Assembly (NCBI GenBank): GCA_013203755.1 | Contig: JABMPI010000344.1 | Coordinates: 1 to 27,834, forward strand | Source: Bacteroidota bacterium | GTDB lineage: Bacteria; Bacteroidota; Bacteroidia; Bacteroidales; Prolixibacteraceae | DNA length: 27,834 bases | Direction: 5' to 3' | Part shown: positions 1 to 9,466 of the stretch, piece after piece | Numbering within the stretch: the stretch's first letter is position 1 | Layout of the letters: each line of letters starts with the position of its first letter | Position numbers and translations under genes: made by a program | Notes under the pieces: model-generated | Databases searched by the model: none | What the model saw: the letters and a program-made list of their open reading frames with translations, nothing else | What the model was told of the DNA's origin: nothing

Positions 1-2871
1 GAATGGTACGAAATTAAAGTTCCTGCCAACTGGGAAATCAAAGGATTCGATTACCCAATCTACACCAACGTAAAATACCCACACGAAAGAACTCCTCCAA
101 CTATTCAAAAAAATTACAATCCGGTTGGTTCGTACAAACGTACTTTCGAAATTCCTGCCGATTGGAAAGGAAACGACATCATTCTTCATTTTGGTGCGGT
201 AAGTTCTGCAATGAATGTTTGGGTGAACGAAGTGTTTGTAGGTTACAGCGAAGACAGCAAAACACCGGCTGAATTTAACATCACAGAACATTTAAAAGGA
301 GGAGAAAACTCTTTGGCGGTTGAAATTTTCCGTTGGAGTGATGCTTCTTATCTGGAAGACCAGGATTTCTGGCGTTTAAGCGGAATTACCCGCGACACCT
401 ATTTAAAAGTACGCAAGCCACAAAACGTGGTTGATTATAAAATTGGTTTTGGATTAGATAAAACATACACAAACGGAATTTTTAGTTTAAATCTCGACTT
501 AACCAACAATTCAGGATTAACTGTTGAAGCAGTTTTATCTGAAAATGGAAATGTTGTAAAAGAATTTTCTGAAAAAACTTCTGCTCAGTCGGTTAAATTG
601 GAGGCTGAAATTGCGAATGTAAAAAAATGGTCGGCTGAAATTCCAAATCTGTATGAATTGATTATTACACTGAAAAACGAAAGTGGCATTGTTGAAGTAA
701 TAAAACAAGATGTTGGTTTCCGTACCGTAGAAATTATAGATGCAACTTTACGAGTAAATGGCGAATATATTTATATGAAAGGTGCAAACTTGCACGAACA
801 CAACCACATTACCGGACATGTTCAGGACAAAGAGACAATGTTGAAAGACATTAAAACAATGAAAGCGCACAACTTAAACGCAGTGCGAACTTCGCATTAT
901 CCACAACCCGAACTTTGGTACGAACTCTGCAATAAATATGGTCTTTATATTGTCGATGAAGCAAATATAGAATCTCACGGAATGGGTTACGGACCAGAAT
1001 CGTTAGCAAAAAATGAAGCCTGGAAAGAGGCACATTTGTACCGTACCCGCAACATGTTTCAACGCGATAAAAACCAACCATGTATTATAACCTGGTCCCT
1101 GGGTAACGAATCCGGGAATGGCATAAATTTTCAGGCAACATACGATTACTTAAAATCGGTTGATAATACCCGTCCGGTGCAGTACGAACAAGCACATGGT
1201 AAAAATAATACCGACATAAATTGCCCCATGTACATGCGCATGGAAGGCATGGAACGATTTGCAAAGGAAACAGCTAACATGCCACTTATTCAATGCGAAT
1301 ATGCACATGCCATGGGAAACAGCGTTGGAAATTTACAGGATTACTGGGATTTAATTGAAAAATACGACGTATTACAAGGTGGTTTTATTTGGGACTGGGT
1401 TGACCAGGGTTTAACAACTACCAACGAAGCAGGTGAAAAATACTGGGCCTACGGTGGCGACTTTGGTCCCGATACGGTTCCTTCTGATGGAAACTTTTGC
1501 AACAACGGTTTGGTAGACCCCGACCGTGGTGTAAAACCCCATTTATTAGAGGTTAAAAAAGTATATCAGAACATTCAGTTCGATGCGGTTAATTTGAAAA
1601 CCGGTACTATTTCAATCAAAAACAAATATTCCTTTATGAATCTTTCTGAATTCGATTTTGTGTGGGAAGTTATTGGCGATGGAATGGTGGTTGACAATGG
1701 AAAACTAAACGACATTAGTTTAGCTCCCGGTGAAATTGCAAAAGCAACTATCGATTTTGCAGTTAAACCAGAACTCGGGGTTGAGTATTTCCTTACAATA
1801 AAAGCCAGGTTAAAAGGAGATTGGAGTTTAATTGAAGCGGGAACAGAAATGGCAGCTGAACAATTTGAATTACCACTTTTCAAATCTATGTCAAAAACGA
1901 TAACTACCACTTTTGCTGCTTTAAGTGTTGACGAAAATGAGTCAATTGCCACAGTTTCCGGTGAAGGATTTTCAATTGCATTTGATAAAAAAGCCGGAGT
2001 TGTTTCCAGTTTCAAAAATGGCGATAATGAATTATTAAAATCTGGCCCGGTTCCAAATTTCTGGCGTGCACCAATTGATAATGACTTCGGAAATGGCTTG
2101 CACAAACGTCAGGGTGTTTGGAGAAAAGCTGGCGAAAACAGAAAAATTACGACGGTAAAACTTAGTAAAGTTGGCAAAAATAAAGTGATGGTTACTTTCA
2201 AATTCAATTTAATGAATAACGAAAACGAAGCCATTGCAATCTACAATTCAACGTACACAATTTTTGGCTCTGGAGATGTGGTTGTTAATAACCTTTTCAA
2301 AAAGACAAAAGACGACCTTCCAGACCTTGTAAGAATGGGTATGAATTTGGTTATGCCACGTAGCTTCGACCAAATGAGTTGGTTGGGACGTGGTCCGCAA
2401 GAGTCGTATTGGGATAGAAAAACCGGTGCATTTGTTGGCTTGTACAACGGAAGCGTTGCCGACCAATATTGGGCTTATCTTCGTCCGCAAGAAAACGGAA
2501 ATAAAACCAATGTGCGTTGGATGACAATTACCGATAACACAGGAAACGGACTTTTATTTAGCGGAATGCCATTGTTGGAAGTTAGCGCGCACCATAATAT
2601 TATGGAAGATTTTGAGTCTAATGAACGTACCGACGGCCGCCAAAGACCAGGGATTACGGTTGTAAATCGCCATACAGACGATGTAAAACCACGCGATTTG
2701 ACTTCGGTAAATATCGACTTCAAACAAATGGGAGTTGGTGGCGATAACAGTTGGGGCGCACACACGCATCCTGAATATAAACTTTCTGAAAAAGAGTACA
2801 GTTATTCTTTTAGAATGAAAGCTATTTCTGGAACAGACAAACCAGCAGAACTGGCAAAAATGAAGTTTTAG
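1..2871 (+). CDS. Glycoside hydrolase family 2 beta-galactosidase (LacZ type), 5' end outside window
   Basis: Hydrolyses terminal beta-galactosides. The reading frame is open from the first base, before the first internal ATG at 211, so the gene begins upstream. The 956 residues seen cover the end of the jelly-roll sugar-binding domain, the immunoglobulin-like domain, the TIM barrel and the C-terminal beta-sandwich (Bgal_small_N type). LacZ-type enzymes run to about 1,040 residues, so roughly 80-100 residues are missing, including any signal peptide. The acid/base glutamate lies in the GNESGNG motif (codon 1108-1110) and the nucleophile in CEYAHAMGNS (codon 1297-1299). The next gene downstream is a GH30 glycosidase, which suggests joint degradation of a galactose-containing polysaccharide. 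The family call is secure; the exact substrate cannot be read from sequence. Confidence 0.93.
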   Translation, partial: EWYEIKVPANWEIKGFDYPIYTNVKYPHERTPPTIQKNYNPVGSYKRTFEIPADWKGNDIILHFGAVSSAMNVWVNEVFVGYSEDSKTPAEFNITEHLKGGENSLAVEIFRWSDASYLEDQDFWRLSGITRDTYLKVRKPQNVVDYKIGFGLDKTYTNGIFSLNLDLTNNSGLTVEAVLSENGNVVKEFSEKTSAQSVKLEAEIANVKKWSAEIPNLYELIITLKNESGIVEVIKQDVGFRTVEIIDATLRVNGEYIYMKGANLHEHNHITGHVQDKETMLKDIKTMKAHNLNAVRTSHYPQPELWYELCNKYGLYIVDEANIESHGMGYGPESLAKNEAWKEAHLYRTRNMFQRDKNQPCIITWSLGNESGNGINFQATYDYLKSVDNTRPVQYEQAHGKNNTDINCPMYMRMEGMERFAKETANMPLIQCEYAHAMGNSVGNLQDYWDLIEKYDVLQGGFIWDWVDQGLTTTNEAGEKYWAYGGDFGPDTVPSDGNFCNNGLVDPDRGVKPHLLEVKKVYQNIQFDAVNLKTGTISIKNKYSFMNLSEFDFVWEVIGDGMVVDNGKLNDISLAPGEIAKATIDFAVKPELGVEYFLTIKARLKGDWSLIEAGTEMAAEQFELPLFKSMSKTITTTFAALSVDENESIATVSGEGFSIAFDKKAGVVSSFKNGDNELLKSGPVPNFWRAPIDNDFGNGLHKRQGVWRKAGENRKITTVKLSKVGKNKVMVTFKFNLMNNENEAIAIYNSTYTIFGSGDVVVNNLFKKTKDDLPDLVRMGMNLVMPRSFDQMSWLGRGPQESYWDRKTGAFVGLYNGSVADQYWAYLRPQENGNKTNVRWMTITDNTGNGLLFSGMPLLEVSAHHNIMEDFESNERTDGRQRPGITVVNRHTDDVKPRDLTSVNIDFKQMGVGGDNSWGAHTHPEYKLSEKEYSYSFRMKAISGTDKPAELAKMKF

Positions 2872-2885
2872 AACAATTTATAAAA

Positions 2886-3020
2886 GAAGCTGTCTAAGAA
2901 AGTCTTCGTCAAACTATCCGTCAACTGGCGGATTTTGTCTCTCTCTAATTAGATTCTAAAATTTAGAGATTCTGAAACAAGTTCAGAATGACGTTGATAA
3001 ATTTTTAGACAGCTTTTTTA
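2886..3020. repeat. Inverted-repeat element between the two glycosidase genes
   Basis: An 11-base perfect inverted repeat (AAGCTGTCTAA at 2887-2897, TTAGACAGCTT at 3005-3015) encloses about 107 bases. Inside are an imperfect hairpin (TCCGTCA/TGGCGGA, about 2918-2933) and a perfect one (TTCTGAA-ACAAG-TTCAGAA, 2970-2988). The right arm runs into six Ts, so the folded RNA could act as a terminator after the GH2 gene. The inner word resembles a hairpin repeat I recall as common in Bacteroidota intergenic DNA. It fills almost the whole gap. Confidence 0.6.
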
Positions 3021-3031
3021 AATCCATTCCA

Positions 3032-4525
3032 ATGAGACTAAATCTAATCACTTTTGTCGTTTGTTTTTTTCTTACGGTTCAAATTAGTTTTGCACAGCCA
3101 ATTGAGATAAAAATCAATTCAAAAACCACATTCCAAACCATTCATAATTTTGGAGCTTCGGATGCCTGGAGTTGCCAGTTTGTGGGAAATTGGCCAGACA
3201 AACAAAAGAATAAGGTGGCTGACTTACTTTTTAGTTTGGATGAAAATGAAGACGGCTCGCCCAAAGGAATTGGATTAAGCTGCTGGCGTTTTAACATTGG
3301 AGGTGGCAGTGCCGACCAAACCACAGAGACAAAAATTGGTGATCGCTGGCGCCAATCGGAATGTTTTCTTCAAGCCGATGGTTCTTATAATTGGGAAAAA
3401 CAAAGTGGACAGCGTTGGTTTTTAAAAGCAGCACAAAAACGTGGTGTAGAAAGCTTTCTGGGGTTTGTAAATAGTCCACCAGTTTGGTTAACCAAAAACG
3501 GCAGAGCAAATTCCGATGGTGGAAACTCGGTAAATTTACCGGAAGAAAATTTTTCAAAATACAGTCAGTTTTTAGTTGATGTTACAAAAAACATAGCCTT
3601 AAAAGATGGTGTTTTATTCGATTATATTTCGCCCATAAACGAGCCACAGTGGGACTGGAAAGGTGGACAGGAAGGAACACCGTGGACAAACACTGAAATG
3701 GCAAAATTTTGCAGAATATTTGGAGATGATATTTCGAAAGCCGGTCTTTCATCAAAAATATCAATTGCTGAAGCCGGTTTTTTAACCCATCTTTTTGAAC
3801 GCGGAAACGACTCGAAACGCGGATTTCAAATTAAAGAATTCTTTTCGCCAGAATCAGAAAATTACATTGGCGATGTTCCAAATATGGCGCATAAAATTTC
3901 GGGACACAGTTACCATACTGTAAAATCCGATAGCATCATGAATTTAATTCGTGGGAAATTGCACGACGAATTTCAACGTGTCGATCCAACTCTCGATTTT
4001 TGGATGAGTGAATATTGTATTTTGGGTGGAAATGGAATTTTAAAGGGCGGTGGTCGCGATTTAGGAATGGAAACGGCATTATTTGTTGCCAATATAATTC
4101 ATGCCGATTTAGCCGTTGCCAATGCAAGTGCGTGGCAATGGTGGATAGCAGTAAGCAAATATAATTTTAAAGACGGTCTGGTTTATATCGACGAAAAAAG
4201 CCATGAAATCTACGTATCAAAATTGTTATGGGCACTGGGTAACTATTCACGTTTTATTCGTCCGGGAGCCAAACGCATTAATGTTGAAACGAACCAAGAG
4301 GATAGCCTAAAAACATCGGCTTATAAAAATGAAAATGGCGAAATTGTAGTTGTAATTATTAACAAAGGCAAGACTCCTGAAACTGTTCAGATAAATCTAA
4401 CAGGTAATACAAATCGCTACGAAACTTCAAAAAATAATAGTGTGGCACCACTTGGAAAAGTAGATATTTCAAAACCTATTAGCATTCCAAAAGAGAGTGT
4501 TTCAACATTTGTAATTACTCAATAA
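3032..4525 (+). CDS. Secreted glycoside hydrolase family 30 protein, possibly endo-beta-1,6-galactanase-like
   Basis: Predicted exported endo-glycosidase of clan GH-A. A signal peptide is plain: MRL, a hydrophobic stretch, then SFA before the mature start at Q22. The (beta/alpha)8 barrel follows (about 30-405), then a small beta-sandwich (about 410-497) typical of GH30. The acid/base is E204 in SPINEPQWDW and the nucleophile is E327 in WMSEYC. Other family marks are GASDAW near residue 42, CWRFNIGGGSADQ and NSPPVW. The overall pattern resembles the beta-1,6-galactanase branch, which would suit the neighbouring beta-galactosidase by releasing galacto-oligosaccharides. GH30 also contains glucanases, xylanases and fucosidase-like enzymes, so the substrate is inference. 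The start is the first ATG, with the signal peptide immediately after it. Confidence 0.85.
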   Translation: MRLNLITFVVCFFLTVQISFAQPIEIKINSKTTFQTIHNFGASDAWSCQFVGNWPDKQKNKVADLLFSLDENEDGSPKGIGLSCWRFNIGGGSADQTTETKIGDRWRQSECFLQADGSYNWEKQSGQRWFLKAAQKRGVESFLGFVNSPPVWLTKNGRANSDGGNSVNLPEENFSKYSQFLVDVTKNIALKDGVLFDYISPINEPQWDWKGGQEGTPWTNTEMAKFCRIFGDDISKAGLSSKISIAEAGFLTHLFERGNDSKRGFQIKEFFSPESENYIGDVPNMAHKISGHSYHTVKSDSIMNLIRGKLHDEFQRVDPTLDFWMSEYCILGGNGILKGGGRDLGMETALFVANIIHADLAVANASAWQWWIAVSKYNFKDGLVYIDEKSHEIYVSKLLWALGNYSRFIRPGAKRINVETNQEDSLKTSAYKNENGEIVVVIINKGKTPETVQINLTGNTNRYETSKNNSVAPLGKVDISKPISIPKESVSTFVITQ

Positions 4526-4552
4526 TTGGTTTTTAATTTCGCTAATTGAATG

Positions 4553-4560
4553 TAACTTTG
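4553..4560 (+). promoter_or_regulatory. Bacteroidota -7 box for the lycopene cyclase/waaA pair
   Basis: TAACTTTG matches the Bacteroidota -7 consensus TAnnTTTG exactly and lies 16 bases before the ATG, giving a short leader. A TTG at 4526-4528 could be the -33 element, though its spacing is a few bases longer than usual. Confidence 0.5.
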
Positions 4561-4576
4561 CCGCAAATTCAAATAA

Positions 4577-5266
4577 ATGGAGTTTAAAAATTTTTCGTAC
4601 TTGTTGGTACTAATTGGAATATTTGCGATTCCAATTCTGGTGGGATTAAAAAAGCAAATTGGCATTTTCAGCAATTTAAAATACTTGGTTCCGGCAATGC
4701 TTTTTACCGGGGCAATTTTTATTATGTTGGACATGCGTTTTGAACAACAGGCAATCTGGCGTTTTAATCCGGAGTTTCTAATTGGCATAAACATATTCAA
4801 TTTACCAATTGAAGAGTGGTTGTATTTTATAGGAGTCCCATTTTTAGGTGTGTTTATTTATGAATTTGTTAAACATCGTTTTTCCAATTTCGAACAACCA
4901 AATGCTTTTTTAGCAGTCAGCTTGTTTCTAATTTTACTATTTGGGATTATCGCCTATTTTTCGCGACAGAAATTATATCCGTTTTTTACTTTCTTCCTCC
5001 TGGCAATTTATTTGGGCTACACCGTATTCCGTAATCGATTTAAAAAACACTACACCAAATTTTACCTGGCCTATTTTATTATGCTCGTTCCATTTATTTT
5101 AATTAGTGGAATTTTAACTGCTCTGCCAATTATTGAATACAACCCAATTCACCACTTTACTTTTCAAATCTATTCCATTCCAATCGAAAATTTTGCGTCT
5201 CTCTTTTTACTTCTGTTAATGAATATCACCATTTACGAATACTTAAAAGAACGTCACAGTTATTAA
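4577..5266 (+). CDS. Lycopene cyclase, fused CrtYc-CrtYd type, integral membrane
   Basis: Carotenoid enzyme that closes the ends of lycopene to beta-ionone rings. The 229-residue protein is almost wholly hydrophobic, with about six or seven membrane spans. It has the duplicated lycopene-cyclase domain: NLPIEEWLYF around residue 77 in the first half and IPIENFASLFLLLLMN near the end of the second. The paired PIEEW/PIENF motifs carry the acidic residues expected in this cyclase family. Length matches the fused one-protein form of Bacteroidota. It sits 16 bases upstream of waaA and probably shares its transcript. No phytoene synthase, desaturase or hydroxylase gene is visible, so the rest of the pathway must be elsewhere. 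Confidence 0.85.
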   Translation: MEFKNFSYLLVLIGIFAIPILVGLKKQIGIFSNLKYLVPAMLFTGAIFIMLDMRFEQQAIWRFNPEFLIGINIFNLPIEEWLYFIGVPFLGVFIYEFVKHRFSNFEQPNAFLAVSLFLILLFGIIAYFSRQKLYPFFTFFLLAIYLGYTVFRNRFKKHYTKFYLAYFIMLVPFILISGILTALPIIEYNPIHHFTFQIYSIPIENFASLFLLLLMNITIYEYLKERHSY

Positions 5267-5282
5267 CTCGCGAAAAATTTAA

Positions 5283-6527
5283 ATGACTCTACTTTATAAA
5301 ATCGGCATATTTTTTTACTCTCTGCTAATTCGTTTGGTTTCTCCTTTCAACGAAAAAGCAAAACAATTTGTAGTTGGAAGAAAAAATTGGAAAGAAGCAC
5401 TTCATAGTCAGATTGAAAAAGAAGCCCGTTACATTTGGTTTCATTGTGCATCGCTGGGAGAATTTGAACAAGGCCGTCCGGTAATTGAGGAGATAAAACA
5501 GCAGTTTCCCGAATATAAAATTGTACTTACTTTCTTTTCTCCTTCGGGTTACGAAATAAGAAAAAATTACGACGGCGCTAATATTGTATCGTATTTGCCA
5601 ATGGATACAAAAGCCAATGCACAGGCGTTTATAAATATGGTAAAGCCCGAAAAGGTATTCTTTATTAAATACGAATTCTGGTATTTTTATATTTCTGAAT
5701 TAAAAAATCAAAACATACCACTTTATCTTTTCTCAGCAATTTTTAGAGAAAATCAACATTTTTTCAAAAACACACCCTGGGGTAAATGGTTTCGGAAAGC
5801 ACTTTTTCAGTTCGAACACTTTTTTGTGCAAAACAAAACTTCAGCAGAATTGCTTAAATCCATCGGACTTTCTAACATTTCTGTTTCCGGCGATACACGC
5901 TTCGACCGCGTTGCAACCATTGCGAGAGCTGCAAAAGAAATTCCGATTGTTAACAAGTTCAAAGGCAATTCTCAGTTAATTGTTGCCGGAAGTACCTGGA
6001 AACCCGACGAAGAGCTGCTTATAGAGTTTATTAACCAAAACAAGGATGTCAAGTTTATTATTGCTCCACACGAGGTTTCAGCTATCAATATTAACAGAAT
6101 CCATCAATTGTTGACAAAGCCGGCAATTTCGTTCAGTAACATCAACGAAAACGAAATCGACCTGTACCAGGTGTTGATAATTGATTCAATCGGGCTGCTT
6201 TCCTCTCTGTATCAATACGGTAACCTTGCATATATTGGTGGAGGATTTGGTGTTGGCATTCACAATATTTTAGAGGCTGCTACTTTTGGCATGCCAATTG
6301 TATTCGGGCCAAATTACAAGAAATTCAAAGAGGCAGTAGATTTAACCTCAAATGGTGGAGCCTTCTCTATCACTAATTTTATTGAACTAAATCATACTCT
6401 AAAACAGCTCACTTCGGATAAAAAGGTCTTGTATAATGCTTATAGAATAAGTAAAGATTATGTGGGTAAAAATGTGGGTTCTACAAAATTTATCATAAAA
6501 AAAGTTTTCAACAACCGAGTCCTCTAA
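5283..6527 (+). CDS. waaA: 3-deoxy-D-manno-octulosonic acid (Kdo) transferase WaaA/KdtA
   Basis: Transfers Kdo from CMP-Kdo to the lipid A precursor at the inner face of the cytoplasmic membrane, building the lipopolysaccharide inner core. The 414-residue length is normal for GT30. A hydrophobic N-terminal anchor (about 4-20) precedes the first Rossmann domain with HCASLGEFEQGRP, whose E60 is the likely catalytic base. The second domain has AGSTWKPDEE near residue 236 and the GGFGVGIHNILEAA-FGMPIVFGPNY block that binds the nucleotide. The gene probably forms an operon with the lycopene cyclase. No terminator is obvious downstream. Confidence 0.93.
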   Translation: MTLLYKIGIFFYSLLIRLVSPFNEKAKQFVVGRKNWKEALHSQIEKEARYIWFHCASLGEFEQGRPVIEEIKQQFPEYKIVLTFFSPSGYEIRKNYDGANIVSYLPMDTKANAQAFINMVKPEKVFFIKYEFWYFYISELKNQNIPLYLFSAIFRENQHFFKNTPWGKWFRKALFQFEHFFVQNKTSAELLKSIGLSNISVSGDTRFDRVATIARAAKEIPIVNKFKGNSQLIVAGSTWKPDEELLIEFINQNKDVKFIIAPHEVSAININRIHQLLTKPAISFSNINENEIDLYQVLIIDSIGLLSSLYQYGNLAYIGGGFGVGIHNILEAATFGMPIVFGPNYKKFKEAVDLTSNGGAFSITNFIELNHTLKQLTSDKKVLYNAYRISKDYVGKNVGSTKFIIKKVFNNRVL

Positions 6528-6823
6528 AAGTGCATTTTGTTAGTATATTTTCCTTCAAAAAAGTTGTCTTTTTGAATCAAACATTCGATAAAAAATATTT
6601 CCATTTCTCACAACAATTTTATTTTTGGTAAACTTTTAGTAACTATCAAATATATAACTACGTATATAACAGATATATAACATACTAAAGTTGATAACTT
6701 CTAATTTCTTTTTATAAAAAAAACTTCCAAAATTTCTATCTTGCGTATCACTTTCGCCATAATAGTAGAACGATATTCAAAGTAAAAATATTTAATAGTT
6801 TCACACTCAATTAATTGTAAAAA
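6528..6823. other. AT-rich non-coding region upstream of nrdJ
   Basis: This 296-base gap is strongly A+T rich and contains no convincing gene or intrinsic terminator. Its only structure is a set of three spaced octamers (annotated separately). I looked for a B12-riboswitch core, as expected near a B12-dependent enzyme, and saw none. Confidence 0.5.
6651..6681. repeat. Three direct TATATAAC octamers, one helical turn apart
   Basis: TATATAAC occurs at 6651-6658, 6663-6670 and 6674-6681, with starts 12 and 11 bases apart, so all three face nearly the same side of the helix. They lie about 145-175 bases before the nrdJ start. This layout fits a regulator binding array, possibly for control of ribonucleotide reductase. 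It does not match the palindromic NrdR box as I know it, and AT-rich DNA can produce such words by chance. Confidence 0.35.
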
Positions 6824-9378
6824 ATGATGCAAAACGAAGTATCTGTACAAGCCCCGACAGGTAAAAAAAATTACTCGCAGGAAGATGCAATAAATGCCTC
6901 GCTCGAGTATTTTAAGGGAGATGATTAGCCGCACGAGTTTGGGTAAATAAATACGCCCTAAAAGATTCGTTTGGAAACATCTTCGAACTTACCCCCGATG
7001 ACATGCATAAAAGACTGGCAAAAGAGATTGCCAGAGTAGAAAAGCGTTACCCCAACCCATTAACTGAAGACGAAATCTTCAATGTCCTAAAAGGATTTAA
7101 ATATATTGTCCCCCAAGGTGGCCCGATGACTGGAATTGGTAACAATTTTCAGGTGGCATCTTTGTCAAATTGTTTTGTTGTTGGAAACGATGGCGATAGC
7201 GATTCGTATGGTGGAATTATGAAAATAGACCAGGAACAAGTTCAACTAATGAAACGCAGGGGTGGAGTTGGTCACGATTTGTCACACATTCGCCCAAAAG
7301 GTTCTCCGGTAAAAAATTCAGCCTTAACTTCTACTGGAATTGTTCCGTTTATGGAACGCTACTCCAACTCTACACGCGAAGTTGCGCAGGACGGAAGACG
7401 TGGAGCATTGATGTTGTCGGTTTCTATTAAACATCCTGATTCTGAAGATTTTATTGATGCAAAATTAGAGCAAGGAAAAGTAACCGGTGCGAATGTTTCG
7501 GTGAAGCTGCAAGATGATTTTATGCAAGCAATAGAATCTGGCACACCTTACATACAACAATACCCAATTAATTCAGACAAGCCAGTTTATAAAAAGGAAA
7601 TTGATGCCAGCAAACTTTGGGGTAAAATTGTTAAAAATGCCTGGCAATCTGCCGAGCCCGGAATTCTGTTTTGGGATACAATTATAAAAGAGTCGGTGCC
7701 AGACTGCTATGCAGACTTAGGCTACCGAACTGTTTCAACAAATCCTTGTGGCGAGATTCCACTTTGTCCGTACGACAGTTGCAGACTTTTAGCAATCAAC
7801 CTCTATTCGTATGTTGAAAATCCATTCACTCCAATGGCAAAATTCAATTTTGAATTATTTAAGGAGCATGTGCATTACGCACAACGAATAATGGATGATA
7901 TTATCGATTTAGAATTAGAGAAGATTGATGCTATTATTGATAAAATAGATGCAGATCCTGAAGACGCAAACATTAAAGCTACCGAAAGAAATTTATGGGT
8001 AAACATTAAACAAAAAGCAAAAGAAGGGCGCCGCACCGGAGTTGGAATTACTGCTGAAGGTGATATGTTAGCTGCGCTTGGCTTGCGTTACGGAAGCGAC
8101 AATGCTACTGATTTCTCGGTAGAAATACATAAAACAATAGCACTGGAAGCATATCGTTCATCTGTTTATTTGGCAAAAGACCGTGGAGCATTTACTATTT
8201 ACGATAGCAAACGTGAAGAGAAAAATCCGCTAATCAACCGAATTAAAAATGAAGATGCCGATTTATATGAGAAAATGACCAAATATGGTCGTAGGAATAT
8301 TGCTTTGTTAACCATTGCACCAACTGGCACTACCAGTTTAATGACACAGACCAGTTCTGGAATTGAGCCGGTTTTTATGCCCGTTTATAAACGACGTAGA
8401 AAAGTTAATCCGAACGACAAAGATGTTCGTGTTGATTTCGTTGATGAAGTTGGGGACACATGGGAAGAGTACATTGTTTTCCACCAGAAATTCAAAATAT
8501 GGATGGAAGTAAACGGTCACGAAACAAATCGTGAATATTCGCATGAAGAACTAGAGGAGCTGGTAAAAGTTTCGCCGTATTACAAAGCAACTTCAAACGA
8601 TGTGGATTGGCTTGCTAAAGTTAGAATGCAAGGTAAAATTCAGAAATGGGTGGACCATTCCATAAGTGTTACCATCAATCTTCCGGCAGATGTAAAAGAA
8701 GAATTAGTGGGTGAATTGTACATTGAGGCTTGGAAAAGTGGATGTAAAGGAGTTACCGTTTATCGCGACGGCTCACGTTCTGGTGTTCTACTTTCAAACA
8801 ACACAAAAAAGAAAACCAAGAGTGGTAGTTTCCCAACAAAACGCCCGGAAAAATTGGAAGCTGACGTTGTACGTTTTCAACATAATAAAGACAAATGGAT
8901 TGCTTTTATGGGCTTAATGGATGGCAAACCATACGAAATATTCACTGGTCTGTCGGACGATGAAGATGGAATTTTACTTCCGCGCTCCATTACCAAAGGA
9001 TACATAATGAAAAGCTACGAGGGCGAAGAGGTTTCGCGCTACGATTTTCAATACATGAATAAACGTGGGTATAAAACAACAATTGAAGGACTTTCTCATA
9101 AATTCAATCCAGTTTACTGGAACTATGCGAAATTAATTTCGGGAACTTTAAGACACGGAATGCCAATTCAAAAAGTTGTGGAACTGGTTACAAGTTTACA
9201 ATTAGACAATGAAACGATTAATTCGTGGAAAGCCGGAGTTGCCCGTGCACTTAAAAAGTATATTCCAGATGGAACATTAGCAGAAGACACAAAATGTGGC
9301 GAGTGTGGCTCCGATGAAGTTATTTATCAGGAAGGTTGCCTAACATGTATTGCTTGTGGCTCTTCAAAATGCGGATAG
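6824..9378 (+). CDS. nrdJ: Vitamin B12-dependent (class II) ribonucleotide reductase NrdJ, frameshifted near its 5' end
   Basis: Reduces ribonucleotides to deoxyribonucleotides with adenosylcobalamin. From ATG 7003 the frame is intact for 791 residues. It includes SLSNCFVV (C57 counted from 7003), the finger-loop NPCGEIP with thiyl-radical C249 and E251, the APTGTTSLM block, and a C-terminal cysteine-rich tail (CGECG ... CLTCIACGSSKCG) for re-reduction or zinc binding. The family N-terminus begins at ATG 6824 in another frame and hits TAG at 6926-6928. Adding one T there restores LAARVWVNKYALKD and joins both parts into an 851-residue protein, the usual size. So either the gene carries a one-base deletion or the sequence has an error. 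A start at 7003 would lose about 60 conserved residues and has no evident ribosome-binding site. Confidence 0.9.
6920..6930 (+). other. nrdJ: Apparent one-base deletion site in nrdJ
   Basis: Codons GGA GAT GAT are followed by TAG, whereas the family needs GAT GAT TTA GCC GCA. The downstream frame is itself blocked by TGA at 6922-6924. The two frames therefore meet at a single point, with no slippery run between their stops. A missing T in the short T run at 6925-6926 is the simplest explanation. Confidence 0.75.
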
Positions 9379-9402
9379 ACCCAATTAAGTTTTTTATATA
9401 CT

Positions 9403-9443
9403 AAAAAGGGCCGAAGTCAGTTTTCTGCTTCGGGCCTTTTTTT
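9403..9443. terminator. Bidirectional intrinsic terminator between nrdJ and the LytTR gene
   Basis: A stem formed by AAAAAGGGCCGAAG and CTTCGGGCCTTTTT has one internal G-G mismatch and an 11-base loop (9417-9427). Seven Ts follow on the plus strand, and the A run gives Ts on the minus strand. It sits between two converging genes and can serve both. Confidence 0.85.
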
Positions 9444-9466
9444 GTACTTTACAGTAACAGTTGATA

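Noticed and set aside
6528..6823. Cobalamin riboswitch before the B12-dependent reductase
   Set aside because: No B12-box-like core or GC-rich stems were found in this very AT-rich stretch.
6824..6928. Programmed -1 frameshifting in nrdJ
   Set aside because: The two frames overlap only at one point between TGA 6922 and TAG 6926, no slippery heptamer is present, and the GAT-decoding tRNA could not re-pair after slipping.
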